DNA of 64,000 nt from Candidatus Eisenbergiella stercoravium (lineage in GTDB: Bacteria; Bacillota; Clostridia; Lachnospirales; Lachnospiraceae), in NCBI GenBank assembly GCA_019113175.1, contig DXHY01000057.1, forward strand, positions 39,172 through 103,171, given 5' to 3'. Under the pieces are notes generated by a model, which was given only the letters and a program-made list of their open reading frames with translations, ran no database searches and was not told where the DNA came from. Both the position numbers and the translations under genes were made by a program. Of this stretch, positions 50,914 through 61,517 are shown piece after piece (the stretch's first letter is position 1; every line of letters begins with the position of its first letter).

Positions 50914-51540
50914 ATGACAAGGGAAGAGTTTTTATACGACTATTGGGCGTATTATCTTATGCTTGAGAGAAAGTTTATGCATACATTGGATTATGTTTCT
51001 TTACATACTGACAACGAATCAGCATACTCAAATGAATATGCCGCGCTTATTCAGATGATAGGTTCCGAGATAGACTCTTTTTTCAAAGTATATTGTGGAT
51101 TTGGGGCTTCAGATATTAAAAGTATCACCGAGTATTGTTGCTCTGTCACAACAGATTATCCGGGTATATTGACTCAAAAAGTAAGTGTTAGAGCTGCTAA
51201 GATGACATTTAAGCCATTCGAAGGGTGGGACAGAGAGAAGGCAAGGCAGTCATTATTTTGGTGGAATGCCTTTGATAATATTAAGCATAGTAGAACTACA
51301 AACAAAAAGGATGCCAGTCAGAAAACTGTCCTTTATGCACTGGCTGCTTTATTCTTACTTGAAATGAAGTATCTTAAAAAAATCGCTACACAAAACAACG
51401 AAATGGATATTCCTGATGAAAAATCACAGTTATTCAGTTTGCCAGGATGGACATTCAATTTTAAGAGGAGTTCAGAGCTTGTGATAAAAGCCAAACATGG
51501 AATCCCAATTATTGACGGGGGAGATGAATCTGATAAATAA
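50914..51540 (+). CDS. accessory BREX-locus protein, HEPN-like
   Basis: A 208-residue protein inserted between brxC and pglX, AT-rich compared with both. It is helical with aromatic residues (EFLYDYWAYYLMLERKFMHT). The stretch FWWNAFDNIKHSRTTN contains N-x-K-H-x-R at residues ~122-127, which resembles the catalytic motif of HEPN RNases or their inactive relatives, including toxins linked to defence. The rest of the fold cannot be confirmed. AAGGAG upstream, 13 bases after brxC. It is not part of the canonical BREX set; an RNase effector or abortive module is a hypothesis. Confidence 0.55.
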   Translation: MTREEFLYDYWAYYLMLERKFMHTLDYVSLHTDNESAYSNEYAALIQMIGSEIDSFFKVYCGFGASDIKSITEYCCSVTTDYPGILTQKVSVRAAKMTFKPFEGWDREKARQSLFWWNAFDNIKHSRTTNKKDASQKTVLYALAALFLLEMKYLKKIATQNNEMDIPDEKSQLFSLPGWTFNFKRSSELVIKAKHGIPIIDGGDESDK

Positions 51541-51561
51541 TAGAGAGGTGAATCTGGCAAT

Positions 51562-54500
51562 ATGAATAAGTCAGCCATACAAAAATTCGCAATATGGGCG
51601 CGGACGGAACTAATCGCACAGGTATCACAAAGGGCTTATCAATATGGAATTACCGAGGAAGGTTACGGTGAAGCGGATGCCGTGACCGTAGGGGGACGCG
51701 CTCTGACTTCTGACGAGGCAAAACAGCGCAGAGAGCTTGTGGCTCAGATCCGTCATAAGGGATATATACAGGTTATGGAGGAGGTTGCCTACACATGGTT
51801 CAACCGCTTTATCGCCCTGCGCTTCATGGAGGTCAACAATTATTTGCCCAGCCATATCCGCGTCTTCTCGGACAGCACCGGCGCGTTTAAGCCGGAAATC
51901 CTCAGCAATGTGCTGCATCTGGAATTGCCGGGCTTGGACAAGGACAAGGTTGCCGCGTATATCGAGAGTAACCAGACCGAAGACCTCTACCGCTATTTGC
52001 TGCTGACCCAGTGCAACGCCCTGAACGAAGCCCTGCCCCGGATGTTTGAGAAAATGGGCGGCTATACCGAGTTGCTGTTTCCCAACAACATACTGAAAGC
52101 CGACAGCGTTCTGGGGCGCATGGTTACGGACATTCCCGAAGAGGACTGGACGGATCAGGTGCAGATCATTGGCTGGCTGTACCAGTATTACATCTCAGAA
52201 AAGCACGATCAAATCGTAAACATCTACAAAGGAACAGTAAAAAAAGAAGACATTCCTGCCGCCACTCAGCTTTTTACCACAGACTGGGTAGTGCGTTATA
52301 TGGTTGATAACTCACTGGGCAGATATTGGATTGAACGGAACCCTGAGAGCAAACTCCGTGAGAAGTTGGCTTTCTTTGTTATGCCAAAATCTGGTGAAAT
52401 CTCCTATATTGACGATCCGGTGAAACCCCAAGACCTCACCTTTTTTGACCCCTGCATGGGCAGTGGGCATATCCTTGTTTATGCTTTTGACGTACTAATG
52501 GAAATATACAAAGAAAACGGGTATGGTGAACGCGACGCTGCTGATGAGATCATTAAAAACAACATCTATGGGCTGGACATTGATGAACGCTGTTCTCAGC
52601 TCGCATATTTTGCTGTAATGATGAAAGCTCGCAGTTATGACAGACGCTTTCTCACAAGAGGAATTAAGCCTCATGTTCTTTCAATTAGAGAAAGCAATAC
52701 GATAGGGACTTTTACACACTCTAAATTCATGCCGGACGCTTCTCAGAATGAGATTGGAGAGTATCTTGTTGATCTTTTCCGTGACGCAAAGGAAATCGGT
52801 TCCTTGAAAGCAGCAAAAAGCGCGGATTACGATGTTTTCCAAAAATATCTTGAGAACTGTTCCGATAAAGCATTTGTGGATATTGAGTTTTCGCTTTGGA
52901 ATGCATCGGATTATCCTCTCATGGAACAGCTTGCTGAACAGGCAAAAGTGCTGTCTAAAAAGTATGCTGTTGTATGCACAAATCCTCCTTATTTAGGAAA
53001 ACTTGAGGGGAAGCTCAGAACATTCGTCACAGAAGAGTTTAAGCCTTATTCAGGCGATCTCTTTAGCGTTTTCATATATCATAACTTTAACTTTTGTAAA
53101 AAAGACGGATATTCTGGATTTATGACTCCGTTTGTTTGGATGTTCATTAAGACCTATGAAAAACTGCGGGAGTTCATCATTCAGAATAAGAGCATTACCA
53201 CTTTAATTCAGATGGAGTATTCTGCCTTTGAGGAAGCTACCGTTCCCATTTGCTCCTTTGTACTGCAAAATAAAAAAGCTAACGAACAGGGTTTGTATTT
53301 CCGTCTGTCAGACTTCAAGGGTGGCATGGAAGTTCAGAAGGAAAAGGTGATGGAAGCCATCGTTCATCCGAATTGCGGCTATTTTTACGAAGCTAAACAG
53401 TCTAATTTTTCCAAAATTCCAGGAAGCCCGGTGGCATATTGGATAAGTGAAAAATTTAAAAATGCTTTTGAAAATAATAAACTTTTTTATGAGTTCACTA
53501 TTTCCGATGGTCAAAATAAAACAGGTAATAATGCAAAATTTGTAAGATTCTTTTGGGAAGTGAATTCTCACATCGTAGGGAAAGGGAAAAAATGGTTTTT
53601 CTATGCTAAAGGTGGCGGCTTCAGAAAATGGTGGGGGAATATTATTGATGTTGTAAACTGGTCAAAGGAAGCAAGAGACTTTTATAAGAAGGATTTGGTA
53701 TGTAGGATTATTCCAGAATATTTATGGTATAAAAAAGGTATTACATGGGGGTTGATTACATCCAATCTTCCGAGTTTTAGAGTTTTGCCAGAGGAAGCGA
53801 CTTTTGATGTTGGAGGTTCATCTATTTTCTTTGATGATTACACGTACTATGATTATTATTTGGGATTGTTGAATAGTAAGGTTTATCTGAATATAGCTAA
53901 GGTTTTAAATCCAACACTTAACTTTCAAGTCAAGGATGTTCGTTCTATTCCAATAATATTTGAGAATACAACCGAAGTTAAACCGAAGGTTCAAGAGAAT
54001 ATAGAAATGAGCAAAAGAGACTGGGACTCCTTTGAAACTTCCTGGGAGTTTCAAAAGCATCCTCTCATCCGGACTGTTTCCACTGTTGCTGATGCCTTTG
54101 CTCAGTGGGAAGCCGAGTGCGATGACCGCTTTGCCCAGCTGAAAGCCAACGAGGAAGAACTCAACCGCATTTTCATTGATATTTATGGTTTGCAGGATGA
54201 GCTGACCCCGGAAGTGGTAGACAAGGACGTAACGGTACACCGCATCTTTGATACCAAGGATGATGTGCCAGAATCCATGCAGGGCAGCAATTATGTGCGC
54301 ACCAAGCGGGACGAGATTGTATCGCTGATCTCCTACGCCGTGGGCTGTATGTTTGGACGTTATTCACTGGATATAGAGGGACTTGCCTACGCTGGCGGAG
54401 ACTGGGATGCCTCCAAGTACAGTACGATAATTCCTGACAAGGATAACATTATCCCCATCTGCGATGACGACTACTTCGACGACGATATTACCGGACGCTT

Positions 54501-55014
54501 TGTGAAGTGGGTTGAGGCAGTCTACGGCAGTGACACGCTGGAAGAAAACCTCAAGTTCATTGCAGACGCGCTCGGCGGCAAAGGAACGCCCCGCGAGGTC
54601 ATCCGCAGCTATTTCCTGAACGACTTCTATGCTGACCACTGCAAGACCTACCAGAAACGTCCTATCTACTGGCTTTTTGACAGCGGCAAGAAGAACGGCT
54701 TCAAAGCTCTGATCTATATGCACCGGTATCAGAGTGACCTCCTTGCTCGGATGCGTACCGACTATGTTCATGAGCAGCAGGAGCGTTACCGAACCCAGCT
54801 CAATCACCTTGCGGATGCGCTGGAACACGCTTCCAGCTCAGAGCGGGTGAAGATGACCAGGCAGCAGAAAAAACTTCAAGATCAGGCTTTGGAGATCCAG
54901 AAATATGAAGAAAAGATCCACCACCTCGCCGATCAGAATATCTCTATCGACCTGGACGATGGCGTGAAGCATAATTACGCTTTGTTTGCAGATGTATTAG
55001 CAAAAATCAAGTAA
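51562..55014 (+). CDS. pglX: BREX adenine-specific DNA methyltransferase PglX
   Basis: An 1150-residue N6-adenine methyltransferase that marks host DNA so BREX ignores it. SAM motif I is FFDPCMGSGHILVYAFDV near residue 295, and the catalytic NPPY is in CTNPPYLGKLEG near 474. The region from about residue 580 to 830 is clearly more AT-rich than the ends; it should hold the target-recognition domain and may have been swapped between strains. The last ~100 residues are a charged coil (QEIQKYEEKIHHLADQNISI-like). Starts 21 bases after the accessory gene. Confidence 0.95.
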   Translation: MNKSAIQKFAIWARTELIAQVSQRAYQYGITEEGYGEADAVTVGGRALTSDEAKQRRELVAQIRHKGYIQVMEEVAYTWFNRFIALRFMEVNNYLPSHIRVFSDSTGAFKPEILSNVLHLELPGLDKDKVAAYIESNQTEDLYRYLLLTQCNALNEALPRMFEKMGGYTELLFPNNILKADSVLGRMVTDIPEEDWTDQVQIIGWLYQYYISEKHDQIVNIYKGTVKKEDIPAATQLFTTDWVVRYMVDNSLGRYWIERNPESKLREKLAFFVMPKSGEISYIDDPVKPQDLTFFDPCMGSGHILVYAFDVLMEIYKENGYGERDAADEIIKNNIYGLDIDERCSQLAYFAVMMKARSYDRRFLTRGIKPHVLSIRESNTIGTFTHSKFMPDASQNEIGEYLVDLFRDAKEIGSLKAAKSADYDVFQKYLENCSDKAFVDIEFSLWNASDYPLMEQLAEQAKVLSKKYAVVCTNPPYLGKLEGKLRTFVTEEFKPYSGDLFSVFIYHNFNFCKKDGYSGFMTPFVWMFIKTYEKLREFIIQNKSITTLIQMEYSAFEEATVPICSFVLQNKKANEQGLYFRLSDFKGGMEVQKEKVMEAIVHPNCGYFYEAKQSNFSKIPGSPVAYWISEKFKNAFENNKLFYEFTISDGQNKTGNNAKFVRFFWEVNSHIVGKGKKWFFYAKGGGFRKWWGNIIDVVNWSKEARDFYKKDLVCRIIPEYLWYKKGITWGLITSNLPSFRVLPEEATFDVGGSSIFFDDYTYYDYYLGLLNSKVYLNIAKVLNPTLNFQVKDVRSIPIIFENTTEVKPKVQENIEMSKRDWDSFETSWEFQKHPLIRTVSTVADAFAQWEAECDDRFAQLKANEEELNRIFIDIYGLQDELTPEVVDKDVTVHRIFDTKDDVPESMQGSNYVRTKRDEIVSLISYAVGCMFGRYSLDIEGLAYAGGDWDASKYSTIIPDKDNIIPICDDDYFDDDITGRFVKWVEAVYGSDTLEENLKFIADALGGKGTPREVIRSYFLNDFYADHCKTYQKRPIYWLFDSGKKNGFKALIYMHRYQSDLLARMRTDYVHEQQERYRTQLNHLADALEHASSSERVKMTRQQKKLQDQALEIQKYEEKIHHLADQNISIDLDDGVKHNYALFADVLAKIK

Positions 55015-55026
55015 AGGAGACTTTGA

Positions 55027-56633
55027 ATGCAGGATGATCATGCAATAAAGGAACTATTAAATGCCAAAGAGGGGGAACAGGTACAATTTAAGGAAGCAAA
55101 GAATCGTTTTGACTCTTCCGAGGCAGCCCGCATTTGCTGTGCTCTGTCAAATTGCGGCGGAGGGAAGCTTGTATTTGGAATATCGGATAAGCGCCCCCGC
55201 CAGGTGGTAGGAAGCGCCGCTTTTGATCAACCGGAGCGCACAAGAAAGGGATTGATTGAAAAGCTCAAAGTCATGGTGGATTTTCAGCTATACGAATATA
55301 ATGAGAAGCGCGTTTTGGTTTTTGATGTGGCATCAAGGCCATTGGGACTTCCCGTACAGGCAGATGGGGTTGCCTGGTGGTATGAAGGTGACAGCCTTAT
55401 TCCGATGCCGGAAGATGTGCGCCGTAAAATTTACGAAGAGACAGGAGTGGACTTCTCAGGAACAGTCTGTGTGGGCGCCAAATTCAGTGATATTGATGAA
55501 AATGCTGTTGAAGTATTTCGAAACAAATGGATAGAAAAAAGTGGAAATACAAGACTAAAAGGTGTAGAGTCGGAACAACTGCTCAGAGACTGTGAGGCGA
55601 TTACAGAAGAAGGCATCACTTACGCGGCGCTGATCCTGTTCGGCAAACGTTCAGCCGTCAGAAGATTTCTGCCACAGGCGGAGATCGTTTTTGAATACCG
55701 TTCATCGGATGCGTCGGGCCCTGCAAGTCAACGGGAAGAATTTCAATCGGGATTTTTTCCTGTTATGACCGGATTTGGGAGCTTATTAACCTGCGGAATG
55801 ATAAGCAGCATTACCAGGACGGCCTTTTTGTTTATGATATTTCGACTTTTAATGAACGCGTGGTGCGGGAAGCAATTTTGAATGCGGTATCACATCGGAT
55901 GTATCAGATGAGTGGAAGTATTTTTATCCGTCAGTACCGTGATCGGTTAGTAGTGGAAAGTCCAGGAGGTTTTCCAAATGGAATTACAGTGGATAATATC
56001 TTAAACCGTCAGTCTCCCCGCAATAGACGCATAGCAGAGATATTGTCATTATGCGGTTTAGTGGAGAGATCCGGACAGGGTATGAATCTGATTTATGAGA
56101 TCAGCATTATGGAAGCGAAAGATCTTCCGGATTTTACCGGTACAGACGACAGTTTCGTTAATCTTACTCTGAACGGATTGATCATAGATAAAAAGATGCT
56201 TTCCGTAATTAAGAAAATAGGAGAAGACAGACTTGAGTCGTTTTCAACGTCTGATTTCTTAATAGTGAATGCCCTGTATCATGAAAACCCTGTTTCAGAA
56301 TATCTGCGTCCTCGTTTAAAGAGGCTGGCAGAAATAGGTGTAGCAGAACATATCGGGCGAAATAAATATGTTCTTTCCCGGCAGTTGTATGCCTCCGTTG
56401 GGAAATCTGGCACACATACACGAATTGTCGGGCTGGATCGTGAAACGAATATGGAACTGATCTTAAAGCATATTCGCAGCAACGGAGATTCAGGAACACA
56501 ATTTAAAGAATTACAGCAGGTTTTGCCCAATTTATCCCGGAATGAAATTAAAGTGTTGATGCGGGAACTAAAGAATAAAAATTTGATATATGCAAAAGGG
56601 AATACTTCCGCAGCAAGATGGTTTGCATATTGA
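55027..56633 (+). pseudogene. frameshifted AlbA_2/Schlafen-like ATP-binding protein in the BREX locus
   Basis: Two overlapping frames together give one protein of ~535 residues. The first (55027 to about 55756) has an AlbA_2/Schlafen-type start (NAKEGEQVQFKEAKNRFDSS, then LSNCGGGKLVFGISD). The second resumes as YDRIWELINLRNDKQHYQDG and continues with VVREAILNAVSHRMYQMSGS and the ATP lid LVERSGQGMNLIYE, then a winged-helix tail. The break is at the T6 run 55753-55758: one more T (or a -1 slip) restores the full frame. So the gene is either dead, phase-variable by slippage, or an assembly/sequencing error. It lies 13 bases after pglX and before pglZ. Confidence 0.8.
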
Positions 56634-56644
56634 ATAAGAACAAA

Positions 56645-56688
56645 ACTTGGAACTAACTTGGAACTAATTTGGAACCAACTTGGAACTT
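56645..56688 (+). repeat. four 11-bp tandem copies between the frameshifted gene and pglZ
   Basis: Units ACTTGGAACTA, ACTTGGAACTA, ATTTGGAACCA and ACTTGGAACTT follow directly; degenerate TTGCAACTAA copies continue to 56720. They begin 12 bases after the stop of the previous gene, in the only sizeable gap of the operon. Confidence 0.85.
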
Positions 56689-56749
56689 AATTACAATGAA
56701 TTGCAACTAATTGCAATCAAAATTTTAACAAGGCAGGAGGCATGATCCC

Positions 56750-59338
56750 ATGTCCACTGAATCCATACAATTTAACCTCAGGGAGCGTTTTGCCGCCCCT
56801 CTCCCGGAGTTCTACCAGCGAAGGATCATCTTCTGGCGGGATGAAGACCGGGAGTTTGAGACGACGCTTGATGAGCTGGACTTGCCCGGCGTGAACATTG
56901 TGAAGCTCACCGGTACCAACAATTTTTCTGTAAAAAAACTGCTGCTCCACGATGACCTCACCGGAAACTATCTCATCTATAACCCGTTTTCCTATGCCTC
57001 CCCACAGGATGACTGGTTGCGGGATATTGAGCTATACAGCGAAGAGTTCCGGGCGGATTACTACTCGATCCTCATGAGCGAGCTGAACATCAACCCAAGT
57101 CCGGTCATGCGCCGGACGGTAAAGCTGTACGCAACCTTCTTTGGCAACAAGGACCGGGTAGCGAGGCTGCGTAAAATCGGACGGGAATATCAGACCCCGT
57201 TGCAGCTCCATATTGACATCATGTCTGTTCTCGCCGGTCTTTCCGGCGGCTCTGCGCAGGATGTATTCATTGCAGTGCTTTCCGCCGGATTGGATGAGGA
57301 AAACAATACCGTCCTGAGCAACATTAAGAAGTTCGGCAGCATCGAAGCATTCTGGCAGCTCGCGCACAAATATACCGGGGTCATTCATGAGGAAGATAAG
57401 CCCCTTGGCTATTTCGCTTCCCATGTGCTGCTGACTGCCCTCGCACAGACTATGAATTCCAGCGTTCTTAAAGGATTGGAACGCTTTATTTCCGAGTCAA
57501 ATAAAGCGTATTGTTACAGCATCGTCCATGAGTGGCGCAACCGGGAAGACAATACCACGCTCTGGAATTTGTGCCGTACTGTTGAGCAGGAATTACGGCT
57601 CCCATCCCGCTTTGACAAGCAGGAGATTGAAACGCTGCTGATGGGTGACATCTTCCCGTCGATCCACGAGGTCATCCTAAAACGCTTTTTCTCCGAAGTG
57701 GCTGGACAAATGGTCAAGCCCAATCTGATCCTGAAAATGGTGGAGAATCGTCGTACTTCCGGCTGGATTGAGCATTTCAGCTATTATTATGATTGTCTTT
57801 ATTTTATTGCAAAAATGCAGGAGTTTTATCAGAACAACGCCGCTGGTTTTCATATTGTAGAGCCAAAGTCGGTCTGGAAGCTCTATACAGAGAATGCGTT
57901 TGAGATGGACAGCTTCTATCGCCATTTCCATTACGCTTTTGGCTGTACCCTTAAGGACAGCAACCCGCTTTTGGAGGACAGGCTGAAACGTGCGGCGGAG
58001 TATGTGGAAGGGTTGTATCAGAACTGGTTTCTCAAGGAACTGACCGGCTGTTGGACAAATGCGATCTCCGACAATCTCGCTTCGCTGGGCTATGTCTCTG
58101 AAATTGCAAAACAGCGCGATTTCTACTCCCGTTATGTCAGCCCCCTCGCCGGAAAGAATATCCGCGCCTTTGTGGTTATCTCGGACGCATTGCGCTATGA
58201 AGTTGCGGCGGAGTTATGTGATACCCTGATCCGCACAACAAAGGGAACGGCAAAGCTGGAAGCAATGCAGGGAATCTTCCCATCCATCACCAGGTTTGGC
58301 ATGGCAGCTCTTCTGTCAGGACGGAAGATCAGTGTAGATGGAGACATGGGTGTCTATGTGGAGGATATGCCTGCCAGCTCCACACCGGATCGTGGGAAAG
58401 TTCTCCGCGTCAGCAATCCAAACAGCGTTGCCATCCAGTATAATGATGTGCTGAGCATGAAGCGGGCCGAGCGCAGGGAGCTTGTGAGTGGCAAAGAAGT
58501 GGTCTACATTTATCATAATACGATAGATGCCATCGGCGACAAAGCCCCGATGGAGAATAAGGTCTTTGAGGCATGTGAGGACACCATTCAGGAAATTTCC
58601 AATATTCTTCGCATTATCGTCAATGATATGCTGGGAACGGACATTTTTATCACGTCCGACCATGGATTCCTCTATACTTACAGTCCGCTCACCGAAGGGG
58701 ATAAAATCGGCAAGAGTACCTTCAATGGGAAGGTGTACGAAGTAGGCAGACGTTATGCGCTGACCGAGCCGTCTGCAACGGCTGAGTATCTGCTTCCGGT
58801 ACAGCTTGATGGTGAGATCGGCGGTACACCGATCAAAGGATATACACCGCAGGACTCCACCCGGATCAAGATTTCAGGCGGCGGTGAAAACTATGTGCAT
58901 GGAGGTGTGAGCCTGCAGGAGCTTTGCGTGCCGGTCATCGCATTCAAGAATCTCCGCACGAACAGCAAAAAGTACGTCGAGGTTTCCAATGCAGAATTAA
59001 AGCTGCTCAGTGAGAGCCGGAAGGTTTCCAATCTTCTGTTTTCTCTCGATTTCTTCCAGAAGCAGCCCGTTGGCGATAAGGTACAGCCCTGCGTCTATAC
59101 GATTTATATGACGGATGAGGAAGGTGTGCCGGTCAGCGACAGACAGACCGTAATCGCAGACCGAACCAGCCTGAATGCATCTGAGCGAGTCTTCCGGGTG
59201 CGGTTCAACCTGAAAGCCGGGGCTTATGACAGTAAGAAGTTATACCGTTTGGTCATTGCGAACGATACCGATGTACCAGAGGAAGTAGAGTTTCATATTG
59301 ACATTGCCTTTGCGGATGACTTTGGATTTGACTTGTAA
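56750..59338 (+). CDS. pglZ: BREX alkaline-phosphatase-like protein PglZ (type A)
   Basis: An 862-residue protein with a C-terminal alkaline-phosphatase-like domain. The metal/nucleophile region is AFVVISDALRYEVAAELCD near residue 478, and DIFITSDHGFLYTYSPL near 635 gives the second metal site. An N-terminal ~450 residues are helical. PglZ is the marker of BREX and forms a complex with the methyltransferase; its enzymatic target is not fixed. AGGAGG precedes the ATG. brxL follows 15 bases later. Confidence 0.96.
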   Translation: MSTESIQFNLRERFAAPLPEFYQRRIIFWRDEDREFETTLDELDLPGVNIVKLTGTNNFSVKKLLLHDDLTGNYLIYNPFSYASPQDDWLRDIELYSEEFRADYYSILMSELNINPSPVMRRTVKLYATFFGNKDRVARLRKIGREYQTPLQLHIDIMSVLAGLSGGSAQDVFIAVLSAGLDEENNTVLSNIKKFGSIEAFWQLAHKYTGVIHEEDKPLGYFASHVLLTALAQTMNSSVLKGLERFISESNKAYCYSIVHEWRNREDNTTLWNLCRTVEQELRLPSRFDKQEIETLLMGDIFPSIHEVILKRFFSEVAGQMVKPNLILKMVENRRTSGWIEHFSYYYDCLYFIAKMQEFYQNNAAGFHIVEPKSVWKLYTENAFEMDSFYRHFHYAFGCTLKDSNPLLEDRLKRAAEYVEGLYQNWFLKELTGCWTNAISDNLASLGYVSEIAKQRDFYSRYVSPLAGKNIRAFVVISDALRYEVAAELCDTLIRTTKGTAKLEAMQGIFPSITRFGMAALLSGRKISVDGDMGVYVEDMPASSTPDRGKVLRVSNPNSVAIQYNDVLSMKRAERRELVSGKEVVYIYHNTIDAIGDKAPMENKVFEACEDTIQEISNILRIIVNDMLGTDIFITSDHGFLYTYSPLTEGDKIGKSTFNGKVYEVGRRYALTEPSATAEYLLPVQLDGEIGGTPIKGYTPQDSTRIKISGGGENYVHGGVSLQELCVPVIAFKNLRTNSKKYVEVSNAELKLLSESRKVSNLLFSLDFFQKQPVGDKVQPCVYTIYMTDEEGVPVSDRQTVIADRTSLNASERVFRVRFNLKAGAYDSKKLYRLVIANDTDVPEEVEFHIDIAFADDFGFDL

Positions 59339-59353
59339 AGGAGGTTTTTGAGG

Positions 59354-61480
59354 ATGAGCGATTACATGGAAGAGAATGCCGTCGAAGATGCAAATGCTGT
59401 GATTAACCGCAAGCTGCGGCAGGTATTCGACGGCAGGATTGTCCGGAAAGACCTCACAAAGAAAATCAAAGAAGGCGCAAATGTGCCGGTCTACGTTCTT
59501 GAGTTCCTCCTGGGGCAATATTGCAGTTCGGACGATCCGGATGTCATTGAAGCAGGAGTGAACAACGTCAAGCATATATTGGCAGAGAATTATGTCCGAC
59601 CGGACGAAGCACAGAAGATTCTGTCACTTCTTCGGCAAAGGGGCAGTTATACGGTTATTGATAAGATTACAGTAAATCTGAATATCCGCTACGATATGTA
59701 TGAGGCAGAGTTTTCCAATCTGGGATTAAAAAATATCCCTGTCAGTGAGGAATATCCAACCAAATATGACCGGTTGCTCTGTGGCGGTATCTGGTGTATT
59801 GTGCAGTTAGATTATGAAACTGAAAATGAATTTGCTCCTGAAATTCTCTCGGCTTCAGGAGATTATATTCAATCAAAAAAGAAACGTCAGAAGGATATGA
59901 CGCCGATCAGCATCCGAAAACTGACACCGATTCAGATGCCCCATGTGGATATTGATGAGTTAAAACAGGGGCGAAAAGTATTCACCGAGGAAGAGTGGAT
60001 TAAGGTGTTGCTGCGTTCTATTGGAATGGAAGCGGACAGGTTCAATGACCGCGAGCGGTGGCTGCTTCTGACCCGTCTTTTGCCTCTGGTGGAAAACAAC
60101 TTTAACCTTTGCGAGCTGGGACCGCGCAGCACCGGAAAGTCCCATATCTACAAAGAGATTTCACCCAACAGCATCCTTGTTTCCGGCGGTCAGACAACTG
60201 TAGCGAATCTGTTCTACAATATGGGCAGGAAAACCGTGGGGCTTGTTGGGCTCTGGGATTGCGTCGCTTTTGATGAGGTTGCCGGAATTCATTTCAAGGA
60301 TAAAGACGGCATTCAGATCATGAAGGACTATATGGCTTCCGGTTCCTTCGCCCGTGGCAAGGAAGAAAAGGCGGCAAGTGCTTCTATGGTCTTTGTGGGC
60401 AACATCAATCAGAGCGTGGATGTGTTGCTTAAAACATCCAGCCTTTTTGAACCGTTCCCGCCTGAGATGGGAACGGACACGGCGTTCCTTGACCGAATCC
60501 ATTGCTATATCCCTGGCTGGGAGATCCCGAAGTTCAGACCGGAACACTTTACCGACGACTATGGTTTTATCACCGATTATCTCGCCGAATTTATTAGAGA
60601 GCTGCGCAAGGAGCAGCATGGAGACGAACTGGATAAATATTTCCGCCTCGGCAAGAATCTCAACCAGCGCGATACCATTGCTGTCCGTAAAATGACAGAC
60701 GGTTTTATCAAGCTGCTGTACCCAGACGGAGAATACACTAAGGAGCAGCTTGAAGAAATCCTGAAAATCTCGCTGGAAATGCGGCGACGAGTAAAAGAAC
60801 AACTCAAAAAGCTGGGCGGTATGGAATTTTACGATGTCAATTTTTCCTACATTGATTTGGAGACGTTTGAAGAGCGTTATGTCAGCGTACCGGAACAGGG
60901 CAGCGGCAAGCTCATCCCGGAAGGCATCTGCAATTCGGGACAGGTCTACACCATCTCCCAGGGAAAATCCGGCATGATTGGCGTATTCCGGCTGGAATCA
61001 CAAATGCTGCCGGGTAACGGCAAATTCGAGCGCACCGGTATCGGTTCGGATTCTAAGAGCAAAGAAGCGGCAAATACCGCCTTCAACTATCTGAAAGCGA
61101 ATGCGAGCAGGATCAGCGGCTCAATCAGCACTACGACAAAAGACTACATTATCAACTACCAGGATTTGCAGGGAATCGGCATGACCAACAAACTTGCCCT
61201 TCCCACTCTGATTGCGCTTTGTTCGATTGCGCTCGGAAAACCTACGGTCAGCAGCCTTGCTGTATTAGGCGAAATCAGCATAGCCGGTACGATGATAAAA
61301 GTTGACGAGCTGGCGAATGCCCTTCAGGTCTGTCTTGACAGCGGGGCAAAGAAAGTCCTGTTGCCAATTACGTCCGCAGCAGACCTCGGCTTAGTTCCGT
61401 CAGAGCTGATCGGCTGTTTCAATCTGATCTTCTACCAGAGTGCTGAAGACGCTGTATATAAGGCGCTGGGGGTTGAATAG
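59354..61480 (+). CDS. brxL: BREX AAA+ protein with Lon-like tail, BrxL
   Basis: A 708-residue protein that closes the type 1 BREX operon. Walker A is [14 protein letters not shown] near residue 255-268, followed by [14 protein letters not shown] and [14 protein letters not shown] typical of BrxL. The last ~150 residues resemble the Lon protease domain ([32 protein letters not shown]), but the usual serine segment is not evident, so proteolysis is unlikely; known BrxL is an MCM-like DNA-binding AAA+ ring. AGGAGG nine bases before the ATG at 59354; a TTG six bases earlier is rejected. Confidence 0.95.
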   Translation: MSDYMEENAVEDANAVINRKLRQVFDGRIVRKDLTKKIKEGANVPVYVLEFLLGQYCSSDDPDVIEAGVNNVKHILAENYVRPDEAQKILSLLRQRGSYTVIDKITVNLNIRYDMYEAEFSNLGLKNIPVSEEYPTKYDRLLCGGIWCIVQLDYETENEFAPEILSASGDYIQSKKKRQKDMTPISIRKLTPIQMPHVDIDELKQGRKVFTEEEWIKVLLRSIGMEADRFNDRERWLLLTRLLPLVENNFNLCELGPRSTGKSHIYKEISPNSILVSGGQTTVANLFYNMGRKTVGLVGLWDCVAFDEVAGIHFKDKDGIQIMKDYMASGSFARGKEEKAASASMVFVGNINQSVDVLLKTSSLFEPFPPEMGTDTAFLDRIHCYIPGWEIPKFRPEHFTDDYGFITDYLAEFIRELRKEQHGDELDKYFRLGKNLNQRDTIAVRKMTDGFIKLLYPDGEYTKEQLEEILKISLEMRRRVKEQLKKLGGMEFYDVNFSYIDLETFEERYVSVPEQGSGKLIPEGICNSGQVYTISQGKSGMIGVFRLESQMLPGNGKFERTGIGSDSKSKEAANTAFNYLKANASRISGSISTTTKDYIINYQDLQGIGMTNKLALPTLIALCSIALGKPTVSSLAVLGEISIAGTMIKVDELANALQVCLDSGAKKVLLPITSAADLGLVPSELIGCFNLIFYQSAEDAVYKALGVE

Positions 61481-61517
61481 TAAAGCAATGCAGAAAAACG
61501 AAACAAAGGAAGAAAAC

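Noticed and set aside
55753..55758. Programmed -1 frameshifting as the normal mode of expression
   Set aside because: The slip site reads GGA TTT TTT, which does not fit the X-XXY-YYZ rule in phase, and no clear downstream pseudoknot was seen. Slippage, decay or a base-calling error are simpler, so only the frameshift itself is reported.
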